This document shows, one piece after another, positions 49,801-60,739 of a DNA stretch of 64,000 bases (position 1 is the first letter of the stretch; every line of letters starts with the position of its first letter). The stretch is from Hypericum androsaemum (Eukaryota > Streptophyta > Magnoliopsida > Malpighiales > Hypericaceae), in NCBI GenBank assembly GCA_963995505.1, contig OZ023188.1:13467912-13531911 (forward strand), in the 5' to 3' direction. The notes beneath the pieces are model-generated. The model had not been told where the DNA came from. It did not search any database and saw nothing but the letters and a program-made list of their open reading frames with translations. Both the position numbers and the translations under genes were made by a program.

Positions 49801-51698
49801 AAACCAGCGCATATTCGATGGGGCGGTCCGAACTTTGGAGGCTTTATTTATAGTTGTTCGTAATCTGGTGGCTGAGATGGAGGTTCTTGAGGTTTGCCAT
49901 GCTTATGATTCGCCTGAGGATCACAGGATTGTGGAGTCTTTTCGGGTGTCTTGGCGCCCTGGCCGTGCACCGGTCATCAAGGAGGTTTTTTGGCATTGTC
50001 CGCCCCCTGGGTGGATGAAGTGTAATACGGATGGGAGTGCCGCGGGGGCTCCAGGTGAATCAACAGCGGCGAGACTCTTTAGGAATCATCGGGGCTTTGT
50101 CTAGGGCTGCTTTGTAAGTCAATTGGGGATTGGTTTTGCTTTCGAAGCTGAGTTGGTGGCGGCTTTCTTCGCGGTAGAGATCGCCTTTGACAAGGGGTGG
50201 TGGCAGTTGTGGTTGGAGATGGACTCTACATTTGTCTTTTGGCTTTTTCAGTCTCGCAGGATGGATGTGCCTTGGCGTTTCCGGAATCGCTGGCTCCGGG
50301 TGCTTGACAGGCTTCGTTCGATGACTTTTCAGGTCTTCCACATCTACAGGGAAGGCAACTCCGCTGCGGATGCGTTGACCAAGTTGCAGGCGGAGGGCTT
50401 CTGACCGAACATGCCGGATACACTCCTGAGGCACGTTGGGCGGGATCTGTTCGGGATGCCTTTTTATCGGTTCGTGCGGTCATGAATACTGATGCTGTTT
50501 ATTTCTATTTCTCTACCTCTCTTGTAATAGGTCTCTGCAGCATTAACGGGTTTTTGGTGCTCTTTTTCCCTGTCGTGTGGCGACGGCAGGATTTTTTACA
50601 GAGGCCCCCGGTTGCAACCATTCACTATAGGTGTTCGGGTTCCCTCCTCGTGGTGGATGGGTGGTTGGTCCCTTGCAGGGGTAACCGTTAGGCTAGGTTT
50701 TTAGGTTCCCTATTTTTTGGGCTGTTGTCTGATTACAGGGCCCTCAGACTTCCGATTTGTGGGTACAGCTGAGGTAGTTGATATGCGACGTCTTCCTAGC
50801 CTATTGGTTGGGATCGTCACTCCGACTACCCGTTTTGTGAGTTTCAGCGGAGTAGGACTTAGAGTTTTGCGGGTTCTCTCTGGATCTGTTGGTCCAGGGG
50901 CCCCAACCCCTACTTAAGGGTAGGTCGTAGGTGTTTGTCTCGCTGTGTATTTTTTTCTTTTATTTATGTGATTCTCTTTTCCCGCTAAAAAAAAGTGATA
51001 TAACAAAAACAAAACTGCCAAAGGGGCCAGCAGTTTGGTTGTCAGCCACTTTAACAATTGGCACATTTAGTGATTACAAAATAGTCTTAAAGAGTGTTAG
51101 TGAGACCACTAACCGCACTAATTATAACTAAATTTAGTTGGTATAACCAAACATGATCATAGGTCTAAAATAAATAAAATATATATTAAAGTGAGACACA
51201 TCTAACATTAAAATCTAGAACTCTCTGTATTAATAACGAAAAGTCATTTTGCTCACAAAGCTCTTATCTTTTTCAAGGGCTAACTTTTGTCTTTTTTAAG
51301 ATGGTATTCATCTATTTTTAAATTTTGTCAAATTTAATCTTAGTTATTAGTTTTTAAGTTTTTGTTTTCATGAAACGAAAGTTTTCCTTTTTATACAGGT
51401 TACTCCTCCATTATCAGCAAAAAGAAAAAAAAACTACTTTATGATGCATCTATACAAGACAAGATATGGTATCAACTTTTGAAAATAAGAAATTAAAATA
51501 GAATTGACTAGAGATATTATGCTAAGAAATCTAACGAATAGAAGCATATACCTCTATTTTTGTTGTTATTGTATCATGCAAAATATTTGACTTGGCGTGT
51601 TTTTCTGCTCCCGACAAAGTATTTATTTTCAATCCTTTCACATCACAATTTGTCAAACCAATGAACAAGATGACCAACATAACATAGACACCCATCAT
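43898..51698 (-). CDS. Neprosin-domain (DUF239) secreted protein, probable pseudoenzyme
   Basis: Predicted 369 residues. Exons: 51698-51552, 49432-49355, 49270-49100, 48490-48338, 45358-45305, 45224-45084, 44263-43898; all junctions are phase 0. The signal peptide is MMGVYVMLVILFIGLTNCDV. The activation peptide ends HPLLKNHKIQ; the neprosin domain follows with NPDLYGDN, GCYNTLCPGF, NWWLIFY, GYWPKELF and the C-terminal YGGPGG..CG. Neprosins are secreted glutamate-class prolyl endopeptidases. Here the IEAGW-type glutamate is replaced (LITIGWM, Thr179) and the WGGE-type glutamate too (AFGGITY, Ile288, with no Glu nearby), so peptidase activity is doubtful. Intron 1 contains a LINE, and the exon 4-5 intron contains a MULE-like element. 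It is the complete member of a tandem pair. Confidence 0.87.
46466..47781. mobile_element. MULE-like element 2, Pack-MULE-like, in a neprosin intron
   Basis: 1316 bp from GGGCAAATTACCTTCACATC to its inverse, TIR sequence related to element 1 (GGTCCCTGGAGCCGGAATATTC shared). A perfect 9-bp target duplication AAAAATTAA lies at 46457-46465 and 47782-47790. The interior (about 46790-47560) is GC-rich with codon-like composition, e.g. KVKSKHHFICGTQLYAKAKN, unlike its surroundings, suggesting captured host gene fragments. No transposase. Confidence 0.9.
49574..50994 (+). mobile_element. 5'-truncated LINE (L1-type) with RNase H, in neprosin intron 1
   Basis: The first ~500 bp reads as an RT-associated zinc-binding domain (HLLVQCSYARSLWQKFF, WAIWIERNQRIF) followed by the start of an RNase H domain (PPPGWMKCNTDGSAAGAPG). 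After a frameshift and stop near 50100 the RNase H continues (AELVAAFFAVEIA, LEMDST, REGNSAADALTKL) to about 50404. About 590 bp of 3' UTR follows, ending CGCTAAAAAAAA. A short ATAACAA at 49567-49573 and 51000-51006 may be the target duplication. Inactive. Confidence 0.85.
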
Positions 51699-51794
51699 TT
51701 TCTTTGTAAATGATCAAATGCAGGCAATACTTTTTTCTATTGAGGATTGCAGTCGTTAAGTTATTTTCTTACCCTTTTTATTCTAATCAATATT

Positions 51795-52025
51795 TAACTC
51801 AAGAAATAAAAAATTAAAGAAACAAATTGATTGAAAATCATCATCTATTGTAACTTCCATTTTTTAAAAGAAAATTAAAGAAACAAATTGATTGTAGATA
51901 CCATCTATTGTAACTACCATTTTTAAAATAGGAAATTAAAGAAAAAAATTGATTGTACATACCATCTATTGTAACTACCATTTTAAAAAGATAAATTAAA
52001 GAAACAAATTGAATGCATATTATCC
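51795..52025. repeat. ~62-bp tandem repeat in copy B (three units plus part)
   Basis: Same unit as at 37440-37615 (CATCTATTGTAACT...AAAGAAACAAATTGA) with one extra unit. Confidence 0.75.
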
Positions 52026-55014
52026 ATCCATATTGATGACTACAATCCAAAAAAGAAAGAAAATAAACGTTAACTAAAGAAATTATCCATTCGTAATAGA
52101 CATATTTTATGTTTCCTTTCTTGTACCAATGTCATTATGACCTTCCAAAAAATCCCAAAAAATATAACCTTACAAAATAATCTCATATTTAAGGATGACA
52201 GAAATACCCATACAGTTGGTCGGACCCTCTATTTATTCTATGGGTCTAGGGTATGTTGACTTTAACTGGATCTGGGATAGAGTATCGGTCCATGTTCAGA
52301 AGTAAGATCTAGGACAGGGAATGAATCCTATATTGTATAGATTCAAACCCTACCTTTTTATGTAGACCCTAATTAGTCTGAATTAATTTTTTTTGATGAT
52401 TTTGACACTGAAAATTGAGGTAGATATAATTTTGATTTTTTTATTGTTATACTATATTTTATATATATCATGATTACTATAAAAATGGCTACAATTAGCT
52501 CCAAATTGAAGCAAGAGTCCTCCCTAACCAAACACTAACCAGAGAACAGATCGCAGATCTGCAAAAATAGTTAATAGAATAAAAAGGTGAAAATTGTGAG
52601 ATCGTACAAAGACAATTCTACTAGCTAGAACTAGACATCTACAGAAAACTGTGAACACAAATATAAGCACAATTTTAGTCAATCTATACAAATTGCTAGT
52701 TATAATGTTCAACTAATATACTATATACTTCACGAAAGATATTTATCTTTTGTTGAATTGTTTATATACTTATGACTTTAAAAAAAACCTTGTACGATTT
52801 AAATTAAATTAAAAAATTTGACGTTTCTTTAATTTTTTATTGAATGTTGATGCGTAACTTAGTTGTTTTCTTGAAATAATTTAAATTTAACATAGAGATT
52901 AATTTTGTGCCTAAAAATTATCAAAAAATAAAGCAATAAATGGTCAAACTTTGCAGACCCGGTAGATCCTGGGTTTACTTATGCGTCTAACAATAAAAAA
53001 TTTGTAAGGTCGATGATACGGTATGGATTCAACTCCAAAAACTAAGGTATGGGTAGGCTCCTACCACTACCTTACCCTACTCAACCCATTGCCATCCCTA
53101 CTCATATTTCCTTTTCAGTGTTTAGTGGTTTGTAACTTACAAATTCTTTATTTGTTTGTAGTTGATAAATAAAATTATGAAACAAAAGTATTTACGTGCA
53201 GCATAAATATGAAAGTATGTATTAATTGTTTTGCACTATAATTTCATTGTTGACTATTTGAATAGTATATGACTAATTCACACCTATAATGGAAAATTAA
53301 CACTACTGATGCTCGGACCACTCCCTCACACTAAACTATGCAACGTTGCAGTAGCGAGGCTCTGTAATCACTGTACAAACTAGTGGACAAAATTAGCGAC
53401 AAGAAAAAAGAGCACTAAAATTACATTAATACTGCTAAACCTCTGAGTGAAAATATAAATCAAATTTGTTTCCAGCCACAGGCGTAACCAACCTCTAGAA
53501 CTTGAGATCTCTACACAAAAATAATACAAGGAGATATATTCTCCCTATATCAATTCGTTGTTTACTTAGTCAACTCTTTTCACCATGAGTGCTAACAAAA
53601 AGATTGTCAGCGCCCTTACCTCCATAACTTAGCCTAGCTGCCCCTCCCACTGCTTTCTCCTTCTCCCACGCCCAAGTTAATAAACAAGAAAAAAAGATTT
53701 TCAACATTTCCATGACAGATTGATCTTCTATCTCTCTATTTTCACATCAAGAATTATTTGAGCACTGCTTTGCTAAAAAAAGAAAGGTAATATTCTTCCC
53801 ATGTTGAAACCCTGGTAAGGTTCTTTTTTTTTGCAAGAGTATTACGAAGAACATCCTCATCAAGGTGATTTTTATAGCAAATTCCCTTGCGACAATTAGT
53901 AAAAAATCATTTGTTCCAATAAGCAACCTAAGAAGAGCGGAGGTGTGGGTGGTTTGGGTTTCTAACGATAAATCTAAATGAGAGTATGGATAGAGATATT
54001 TGACACCAGATGTTTAAGGTTTTGGCTCAGTCCACTTGAGCGTACATCCACTCTTCAACTGTGCTCTCGCTTTTTATTATCCCCAATAAAAATACAAGAA
54101 TACACCACAAGTTTTCACTCTGACTTGCAACCTTACAACCACTAGCTTTAACGGACTCAGGCTAGCCACAACTTTAGATTTAGAGGCTCTCTGGAAACCT
54201 TGAGCTTATCGTTTCTCTTACAAATGTACTCCTCAGAACTTCACATAGAAGTTGAGCAGGTATTCTAAGACAATGATTATCTAATTTGCTCTTTGTCTTA
54301 ACAAACGTGATCACAGTTGTTCTCTCTTGAATATATGTATTTAGCTCTTGCTTGATTTGTATCTTGAATTTTTGATAACTTTTGTCTATCTCACTTGGTT
54401 GCTTTGCCTTTGGCTTTGTCTTCTATAAACAAAAGATGACCTAGTTCTTTCCATCCATCCATTTCGCTTCTTCCTCTTTCCTAGAATGTCATTGTCCTAT
54501 GAGAAAAATTGAATCTATTCCACATTATCCCATCCTGTCTCTTAGATCGATCATCATCTTGAGGTGAGCATGCGGGCAACCTGCTCTGACCCTTTCGCCT
54601 AGACACTAGACTTCATGACGTCCTCGTCCTCTTGGTTCCCCATTTGCCCAGTCCACGAGCAAAAATGTCTGTGGATGACCCATCACCAGTTTTGAGTTCT
54701 CGATGGTCGTGAATTGGTTGGGAGCACAGGGATGAGGGAAGAACCTTCCCATTTTTGGGAATTAGGATTCTTCCATTTTTCTCAAAATTGGGAATTGTTT
54801 TTGTACAACTACAAAAAATTCCCAAAAACTTTCTGGCAAGTTCACATTAGAACTAAGTCCATTGGTGCGCGCCCCTTTTAGAATGCTCAAAGTTGAGAGG
54901 TTTAACTTGGTTAAAGTTTATGTTTTTCTTTTAAATTGGTTTCGGTTTTTAATTGATTCTAAATTTTTAGATTTTTGTTGCGTGTGTTTCATTAAAGGAT
55001 TTGTTTTTATTTTT

Positions 55015-55252
55015 TAGTTTGAGTTTGAGTTTTGGTTGAAGGTTGGTTGGAGGTAGGAGATAAAGTGGGAGGGAGAAAAAGGTGTAAGAAATAAGGATTT
55101 TTTTCCAAGTATGGGTTCGCTGGAGAAAGTGCATTTTCTGGTGACAAAGACCCGAGAGTTTCTAAAATCAAAGACGGAGGACGATAAAATTATTTTTGAA
55201 ACCAAAGGACCCAGGGGAAAGGATGACCAAACACCAACGAAGATAATTTACC
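55015..55252. mobile_element. Relic of a MULE-like right end, in copy B
   Basis: Homologue of the relic at 42000-42255, inherited through the segmental duplication. Confidence 0.5.
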
Positions 55253-56825
55253 CAAAAAGAAATGCCACATTATTCATTTCTCCACATGGACATGATCTCA
55301 GTTTTTCTATTTGAAAATATACATCACTCCAAAGATACCTAGACCTCAACCCAATTTTTACCTAAAATCGTCGACATCCAGACCACGCACTCGCCTCGTT
55401 CATCATCGTTCCTTCGCCGATTCTCATCTTAACCCTATTGAACAATTTAAATCCGATTGCGACTAAGTCTTATCCACTAAAAAAATATATTTCTACTCAC
55501 GAAATTACTCATATACTCTTAAACATTGTGCTAAATGCAAACATCAACACATAATCGAATGGAGTTTTACAATTATTCACCATGTTTTATCCCACTTCGT
55601 GGAGCTTGATTTTCTATTTCGTCGCATATTTAATAAATCGAATGGTCATAACACTACTTCGAATACATCACCACCATATATGAATTATTTTGGGATTCAC
55701 CATCACTGTTCACACTATATATTATCAGATGTTTATGAGGTATAGTCGGCAACAAAAAATGTCTTCACCTATTCACTCATAAAGTATAAATCTTTTGTTA
55801 TATATTTTTAATGTAGTGCTCAACTATAACTCCAATATAATTGTACGAAGAGAGTCACCATTCGATATAAGAGTTTCATCACTATGAGTGTAAATATTAA
55901 TTTATATTTTAATAAAAACTTTACCTACCAAAAAAGGGGATTATGAAAAAATCGCTAAAAGGAGAAGAAGAAGAAGAATGGAGAAGAAATTAATTTGGGT
56001 TAGGATTGGGGAAATGACAATTTTGGGTTTTTTATGCAAACTTGGGTAAAAAAGTGAACCTAGTATTCCAAATTTTGGGACCAGATTTGGTATTGGAGTG
56101 ACCTTTCCAGTACGGTCCTCGAGAGCGAACTATTTTATCATACCTGAGTGAACCATTTTATCATACCTAAGCGAACCATTTTATCCAACCCATTTTATCC
56201 GTGAAACCATTCATCATAACTGGTCAAACTATTCTATCATAACTGCGCGAATGATGAGTGTGTAAACACTCATGTTTTATTATGTGTTTCGTATGTATTC
56301 AGTTATGTTTTAGTTATTTTCATCATGTCGCATCAAGTCTTGTGGTCGTTTCCGTACATTTGTGTTCGGGAGTGGATTTCTACATTGTCTTATATTTTGT
56401 GGTAGGTACTTGGAGCGGTCCGCGAGCAGCTGGTTCAAAGACGAGATGAAAAGTTGGTTCAGGCTGAAGCATGAAGCACCCGACGGGCGCCAAAAATCTG
56501 GCCGCCACCTAGAGGAGACCACAGCTCGAACCCGGTGCAAACCATGCATCCGATGGCTGTCGGGCATCGATTCCAAATTTTTCCCAGCTTCCTATTTTGT
56601 TGGCCATCCATTCCTCAAAAAGCTTGGATCCTCAAAGTAAAGCAACAAAATTTAACTATAAGTAGTGAGAACGACCTAACTAGATCTTAGGAATTTTTAC
56701 CCCGTCTATCCCGAGCAACGATAATTGTCAGGCACAAGAATAGTTGATATTTTAATTCGAAAAGTGCAAGTATCACTTATTTTATTTCCAATAATTAGCA
56801 AAGAAACAAAACAAATAACTAGTAT

Positions 56826-58275
56826 TTAGAGGCCACAATCTTCATCACCTGGACCGCCATAAGAAAAGATCATTTTCAATCACCAATTCAATATGCCATA
56901 GCATTTTGAGCTATCGACAAACTTTGCCATCGATGAAATGTCAATATGATTGAATTGGTAATCTGCGTTGGCGATTTGGATCTGCATAAAAATGGATGAA
57001 CTTGCACTTGTAAGAGTTGGAAAAGTCCCCCTACCCATGGGAGGGCTAGATAGTCCCTGAAGAGTATAAGTTATTCCGCCAAATGCAATACCTGATGCTC
57101 CATTAGTCAGAGTGGTGAAAAGCTATGTCGGCCAGTAACCAACTTTTACATTACCGTGGAATATCAACCACCAATTACTTGATACTTCGTCCTGCAAGAG
57201 TTGAAATAGTTATGATAATAATTTCACTATATAATTTTTTGATATTCTTTATTTTTTGACTAAGATAATGCTATACCTGAATGAAAGAAAGAAATAATTA
57301 GATACCTATGGTTCTCAATTAATATAAATGAATTATTATACATTTGTCGCAAGATATATTTATCTTTTGAAACTTTATAAAATTATTATGAGTTTTCGAG
57401 AGATTAGTTCAAATACTTATTTAACACCGATGAATAAGACTTGCCAATTTGATTATAACTTCAAAATTTTCTCAGTACTTCTTGAGTAACTTAATCATAT
57501 GCAAGTCTTAAAGTATATAGCATGATTTTAATTTAGATATAAAAAAATATTGAGCTCTTTTCCTGAACCTCAATCTATCTAAAACATGTGCAAGTCTTAA
57601 GATGTCTATAAAAATTATGATTTCACTATAAATCAACGCAAAGATTTGACACTATGTTATGCTAAATTGAAACGTTAATATCATTTTGTAGTGTAAATAA
57701 TGTAAGTCGATGAAAAGTTTAATAAATGCAGTTATTTTCTTTTGAAACTTTTTATATGTTATTTTCTTTTTCGCATCTGTATTAGGCACTGAAAATATTT
57801 ATACAATTTTTTACATATTTAATAAAATTGAGAAACGTGAAAAATGAAAGTTTTAAATTAGTAAAAAAAAGTACAAAAATAGATGAATCAAGTGCAAATA
57901 TATAAAAAAATAAAATGGGCAAAAAAGCATTACATTTGTTAATAAAATGTGAATATTTCTATCATAAATTTGATTTTTGAGAGGACATCAAATGAATTCA
58001 CATAACAATTTTGAATGGCATTCCAAATGGTCCATGTGAGACGGAGACATTAGTGAATTTTTGTCCTAAATGTAATTTTGGATGGATTTATATAAATCCT
58101 GGACATAATGTATTGTAACAACCACTTTTTGAACTATTTCCCTGCATGAATAAAATATCTTATGATGTAGAATAATAAACATATTTTACACAAAAGATAA
58201 ATTAAAGTTTTATTTTTTTACCTTCCAAAGACCCGTGATTCGACTTATGTTATTGCCATACAAATCGGGGTTTAC
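56826..58275 (-). pseudogene. Truncated neprosin pseudogene (exons 5-7 only)
   Basis: Matches the last three exons of the complete neprosin gene: 58275-58222, about 58141-58006, and 57191-56826. Exons 1-4 are absent because the duplicated segment stops at 58648. Relative to its sister, a 10-bp deletion removes the end and splice donor of the middle exon (at about 58004), and a TAG stop at 57123-57125 interrupts the last exon just after GYWP. It cannot encode a neprosin. Confidence 0.9.
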
Positions 58276-58648
58276 CTAAAATAAAAATACATTTAAAGAT
58301 AACTTGGACCGTATTTCAAAATCATGCAATATATTTATGCAATTTCGTTGTCTTAAATCAATACATGATATACGGAAAAATTAACATGTACAAAATAATA
58401 AACTATTGCAAAATATTAGGAGAGTGTTCGATAAATGTTAAAAATTATAAACTTTTCAAAATAGGAATGAACACCGTTTTAAAGAATACAAAACCATGAT
58501 GACATTTATTTTATGACTTGATAACTCCATTTGTTATTGGACTACAGTAAAATTTCTTTAAAGTGGTATCGTTGGGACCAGATAGAAATATCATTTTTTA
58601 GTGAGGTTATCACTTAAAAGAGGCGTTACATTTTTTTAGTTAAAAACT

Positions 58649-59352
58649 AGGGAAAAAAACTCATAAGTCCCTATGGTTTAATATATTGTACTCATAGGTC
58701 CATTACTTAGTAAATTAGTCCCTGAATTTTAAAAAATTGAACTCATTAGTCCCTCTGACCTATTTATGTCTCAAATAACAACATAAAATTACTAAAATAC
58801 CCTTATTTCAATTTAAACCATAAAAAATACCCACGGTACCTCCGAATGGTGGACTTCATGGAAGGATGAAAATGGATGCCCTAAACTGCAATTAAAAGAG
58901 GGAGTTGTTCTAATTACAGCAGGATGAAAATGGATGTGCTTATGATGTCGAATACCGTCATACTAGCTGGAGAGAATTGGAACTTGAAGATTTCTCTGTT
59001 CATGGCTGCTCCTTATTCGATCTGAATGAAAACCTTGGATGACATTACGCCATGCAGAGCCAAATGGGCAGTAATCTCAGTACACATTTCACCTCATCAA
59101 CTTGAATTGTTCTAATTCGCTTCGGCCTTGTTCTTTGGCCATTTCCGTCATCAACGCCGAGAAGTCCTCCACCATTCGGAGGTACCGTGGCTTATTTTTT
59201 TATGTTTTTAATTGAGATAAGGGTATATTAGTAATCTCATGTTGTTATTTGAGACATAAATAGGTCAGAGGGACTAACGAGTTCAATTTTTTAAAACTCT
59301 GGACCTATGAGTACAATATATTAAACCATAGGGACTTACGAGCTTTTTCCCT
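58649..59352. mobile_element. Non-autonomous DNA element with ~200-bp terminal inverted repeats, copy 2
   Basis: 704 bp, near-identical to 36654-37379, from AGGGAAAAAAACTC to TTTTTCCCT. It marks the right end of segment B; homology to copy A stops exactly at its left end. Left flank TTAAAAACT and right flank AATTTTTTT do not form a target duplication. Confidence 0.8.
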
Positions 59353-59439
59353 AATTTTTTTGCAAGTATGACGTGATATACTTAACAAACGAGATTTTAG
59401 CATTTTGGAACCAATTCAACGGATGTCCATGGTTTCGGA

Positions 59440-59660
59440 TTTAGTGGAAACTACATAAAAGATGTCCATACGGAATGGACTAAATTTGGACCATCAGATT
59501 TGATTATTTTTAAATCTGATGGTTAATAACCTACTTGTGATAATAGTTTGCATGTGAAGTGACATTACTTTGCTTGTGAAATGATATTAGTTTACATGAT
59601 ACTAATTTGTATGTGTAATAATATTGATTTACATGTAAAGTGATATTAGTTTGCATTAAT
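59440..59660. repeat. Fragment of the composite repeat of 12.6-14.8 kb, with 22-bp minisatellite units
   Basis: GATGTCCATACGGAATGGAC and TTTGGACCATCAGATTTGAT at 59465-59510 resemble the flanking repeats at 12670 and 14600. They are followed by about five units of the 22-bp minisatellite (GATATTAGTTTGCATG...). Confidence 0.65.
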
Positions 59661-60739
59661 TCCCATGAGTTCTGCCCCGATGTTCATATACCTCTACGTT
59701 AGAATGAACTAACAAAATCTAGGGAGAAAACCAGCCAGTCAAAACAAACGCTGGAGCGACATCACCAAGTTTTTAACCGAAATTTACGGGTAAAAGAAAT
59801 ATAAATGTTAATTTCTTGTTCCAAACTCCTCTTTCATGCTTAATAACTTCGTGTTCATCACATAGAACACACTCTGCAACTACTTCAATGCAGCAGGCCT
59901 AATCGTGGCCTCTCGGCCAATTCCCGCGTCAGTATCATCACATTTTGAACCGGTTAGATTCATTACATGTTTTCTTCAGAAACGTTAGCAGCAGCAAGCA
60001 TTACCAGAACCACATTGGATATAATTAGCAGGACTCTCCCAACTATATATATCAGAGGATGATCATTCATTCAAGAGAGTGCGCAGGTTAGATGCTTCTG
60101 TCGGGAAATCCGTCGACCAGACAGCGAAATGGCCCGACCGTGAAATCCGATCTCCTAATGCGTCGTAGATTGCTCTTGCTGAGGAAGAAATACAAAAGTA
60201 GACAGCTTATGAAATATAATCAGTTTACACAGAAGACCATGGATGAATAATAAATTGCGGCCTAGCTCAGCTGTGAAGTCTGCTGCACTAACGTGTTCAA
60301 TACTACGTGCACCAACCAAAGGACCTAAGCACGACACGAAGTACTCAACCAATTTGGGTAAGCAGAGTTGGCCAATAACCTCCCGTAGAAGCTCGATTAC
60401 ATATTTTGAGTTTCAATCTAAGATCGGACAACAATCAAATTCAAATAGTGTTCAACGAAAATAGACTTCAACGGACTACAACTATTATGTTCAATCATGG
60501 ATAGCCAATGCGGTACGAGATAACAAGGCATTCCTGGGTATACATACTCTGGTGAGTCAAGACACAAATGATCATTTCAAAGAACATTAGCACAAGGAGC
60601 GGTGAAGGGCCAAATTCTCGTCGACCACCTCCAGTCGCTCATACCATTTGGTTCGTATTGTTACTACTGCATTCCGAAACTACCACAAGGAGAATCGTAC
60701 AGAGAGAAAAGGCAAATTATAAACCTGTACTTGACTGTA
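59661..60739. other. Intergenic DNA and probable SLY1 3' UTR
   Basis: No gene or element recognised. The 300-400 bases next to 60740 are likely SLY1 3' UTR. Confidence 0.5.

Larger units (their letters stand above)
45731..51737. other. Single-copy part of the duplication unit (5' half of the neprosin gene)
   Basis: This stretch between copies A and B has no counterpart to the right of copy B. It holds neprosin exons 1-4, the MULE-like element 2 and the LINE. If the original duplication covered 37385-51737 (about 14.3 kb), the right-hand copy has lost this half. An imperfect direct repeat (GTGGTTAATT.AGCAGATGGTGTT) lies near 48632 and 48689. Confidence 0.6.
51738..58648. repeat. Segmental duplication, copy B
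   Basis: Collinear with 37385-45730. It begins 40 bp upstream of the neprosin start codon and ends at the edge of the second long-TIR element. It lacks the MULE-like insertion of copy A and contains the truncated neprosin pseudogene. No intact gene. Confidence 0.93.

Noticed and set aside
49567..51006. A long target duplication for the LINE
   Set aside because: Only a 7-bp AT-rich match (ATAACAA) was found, too short to be certain; longer candidates did not match.
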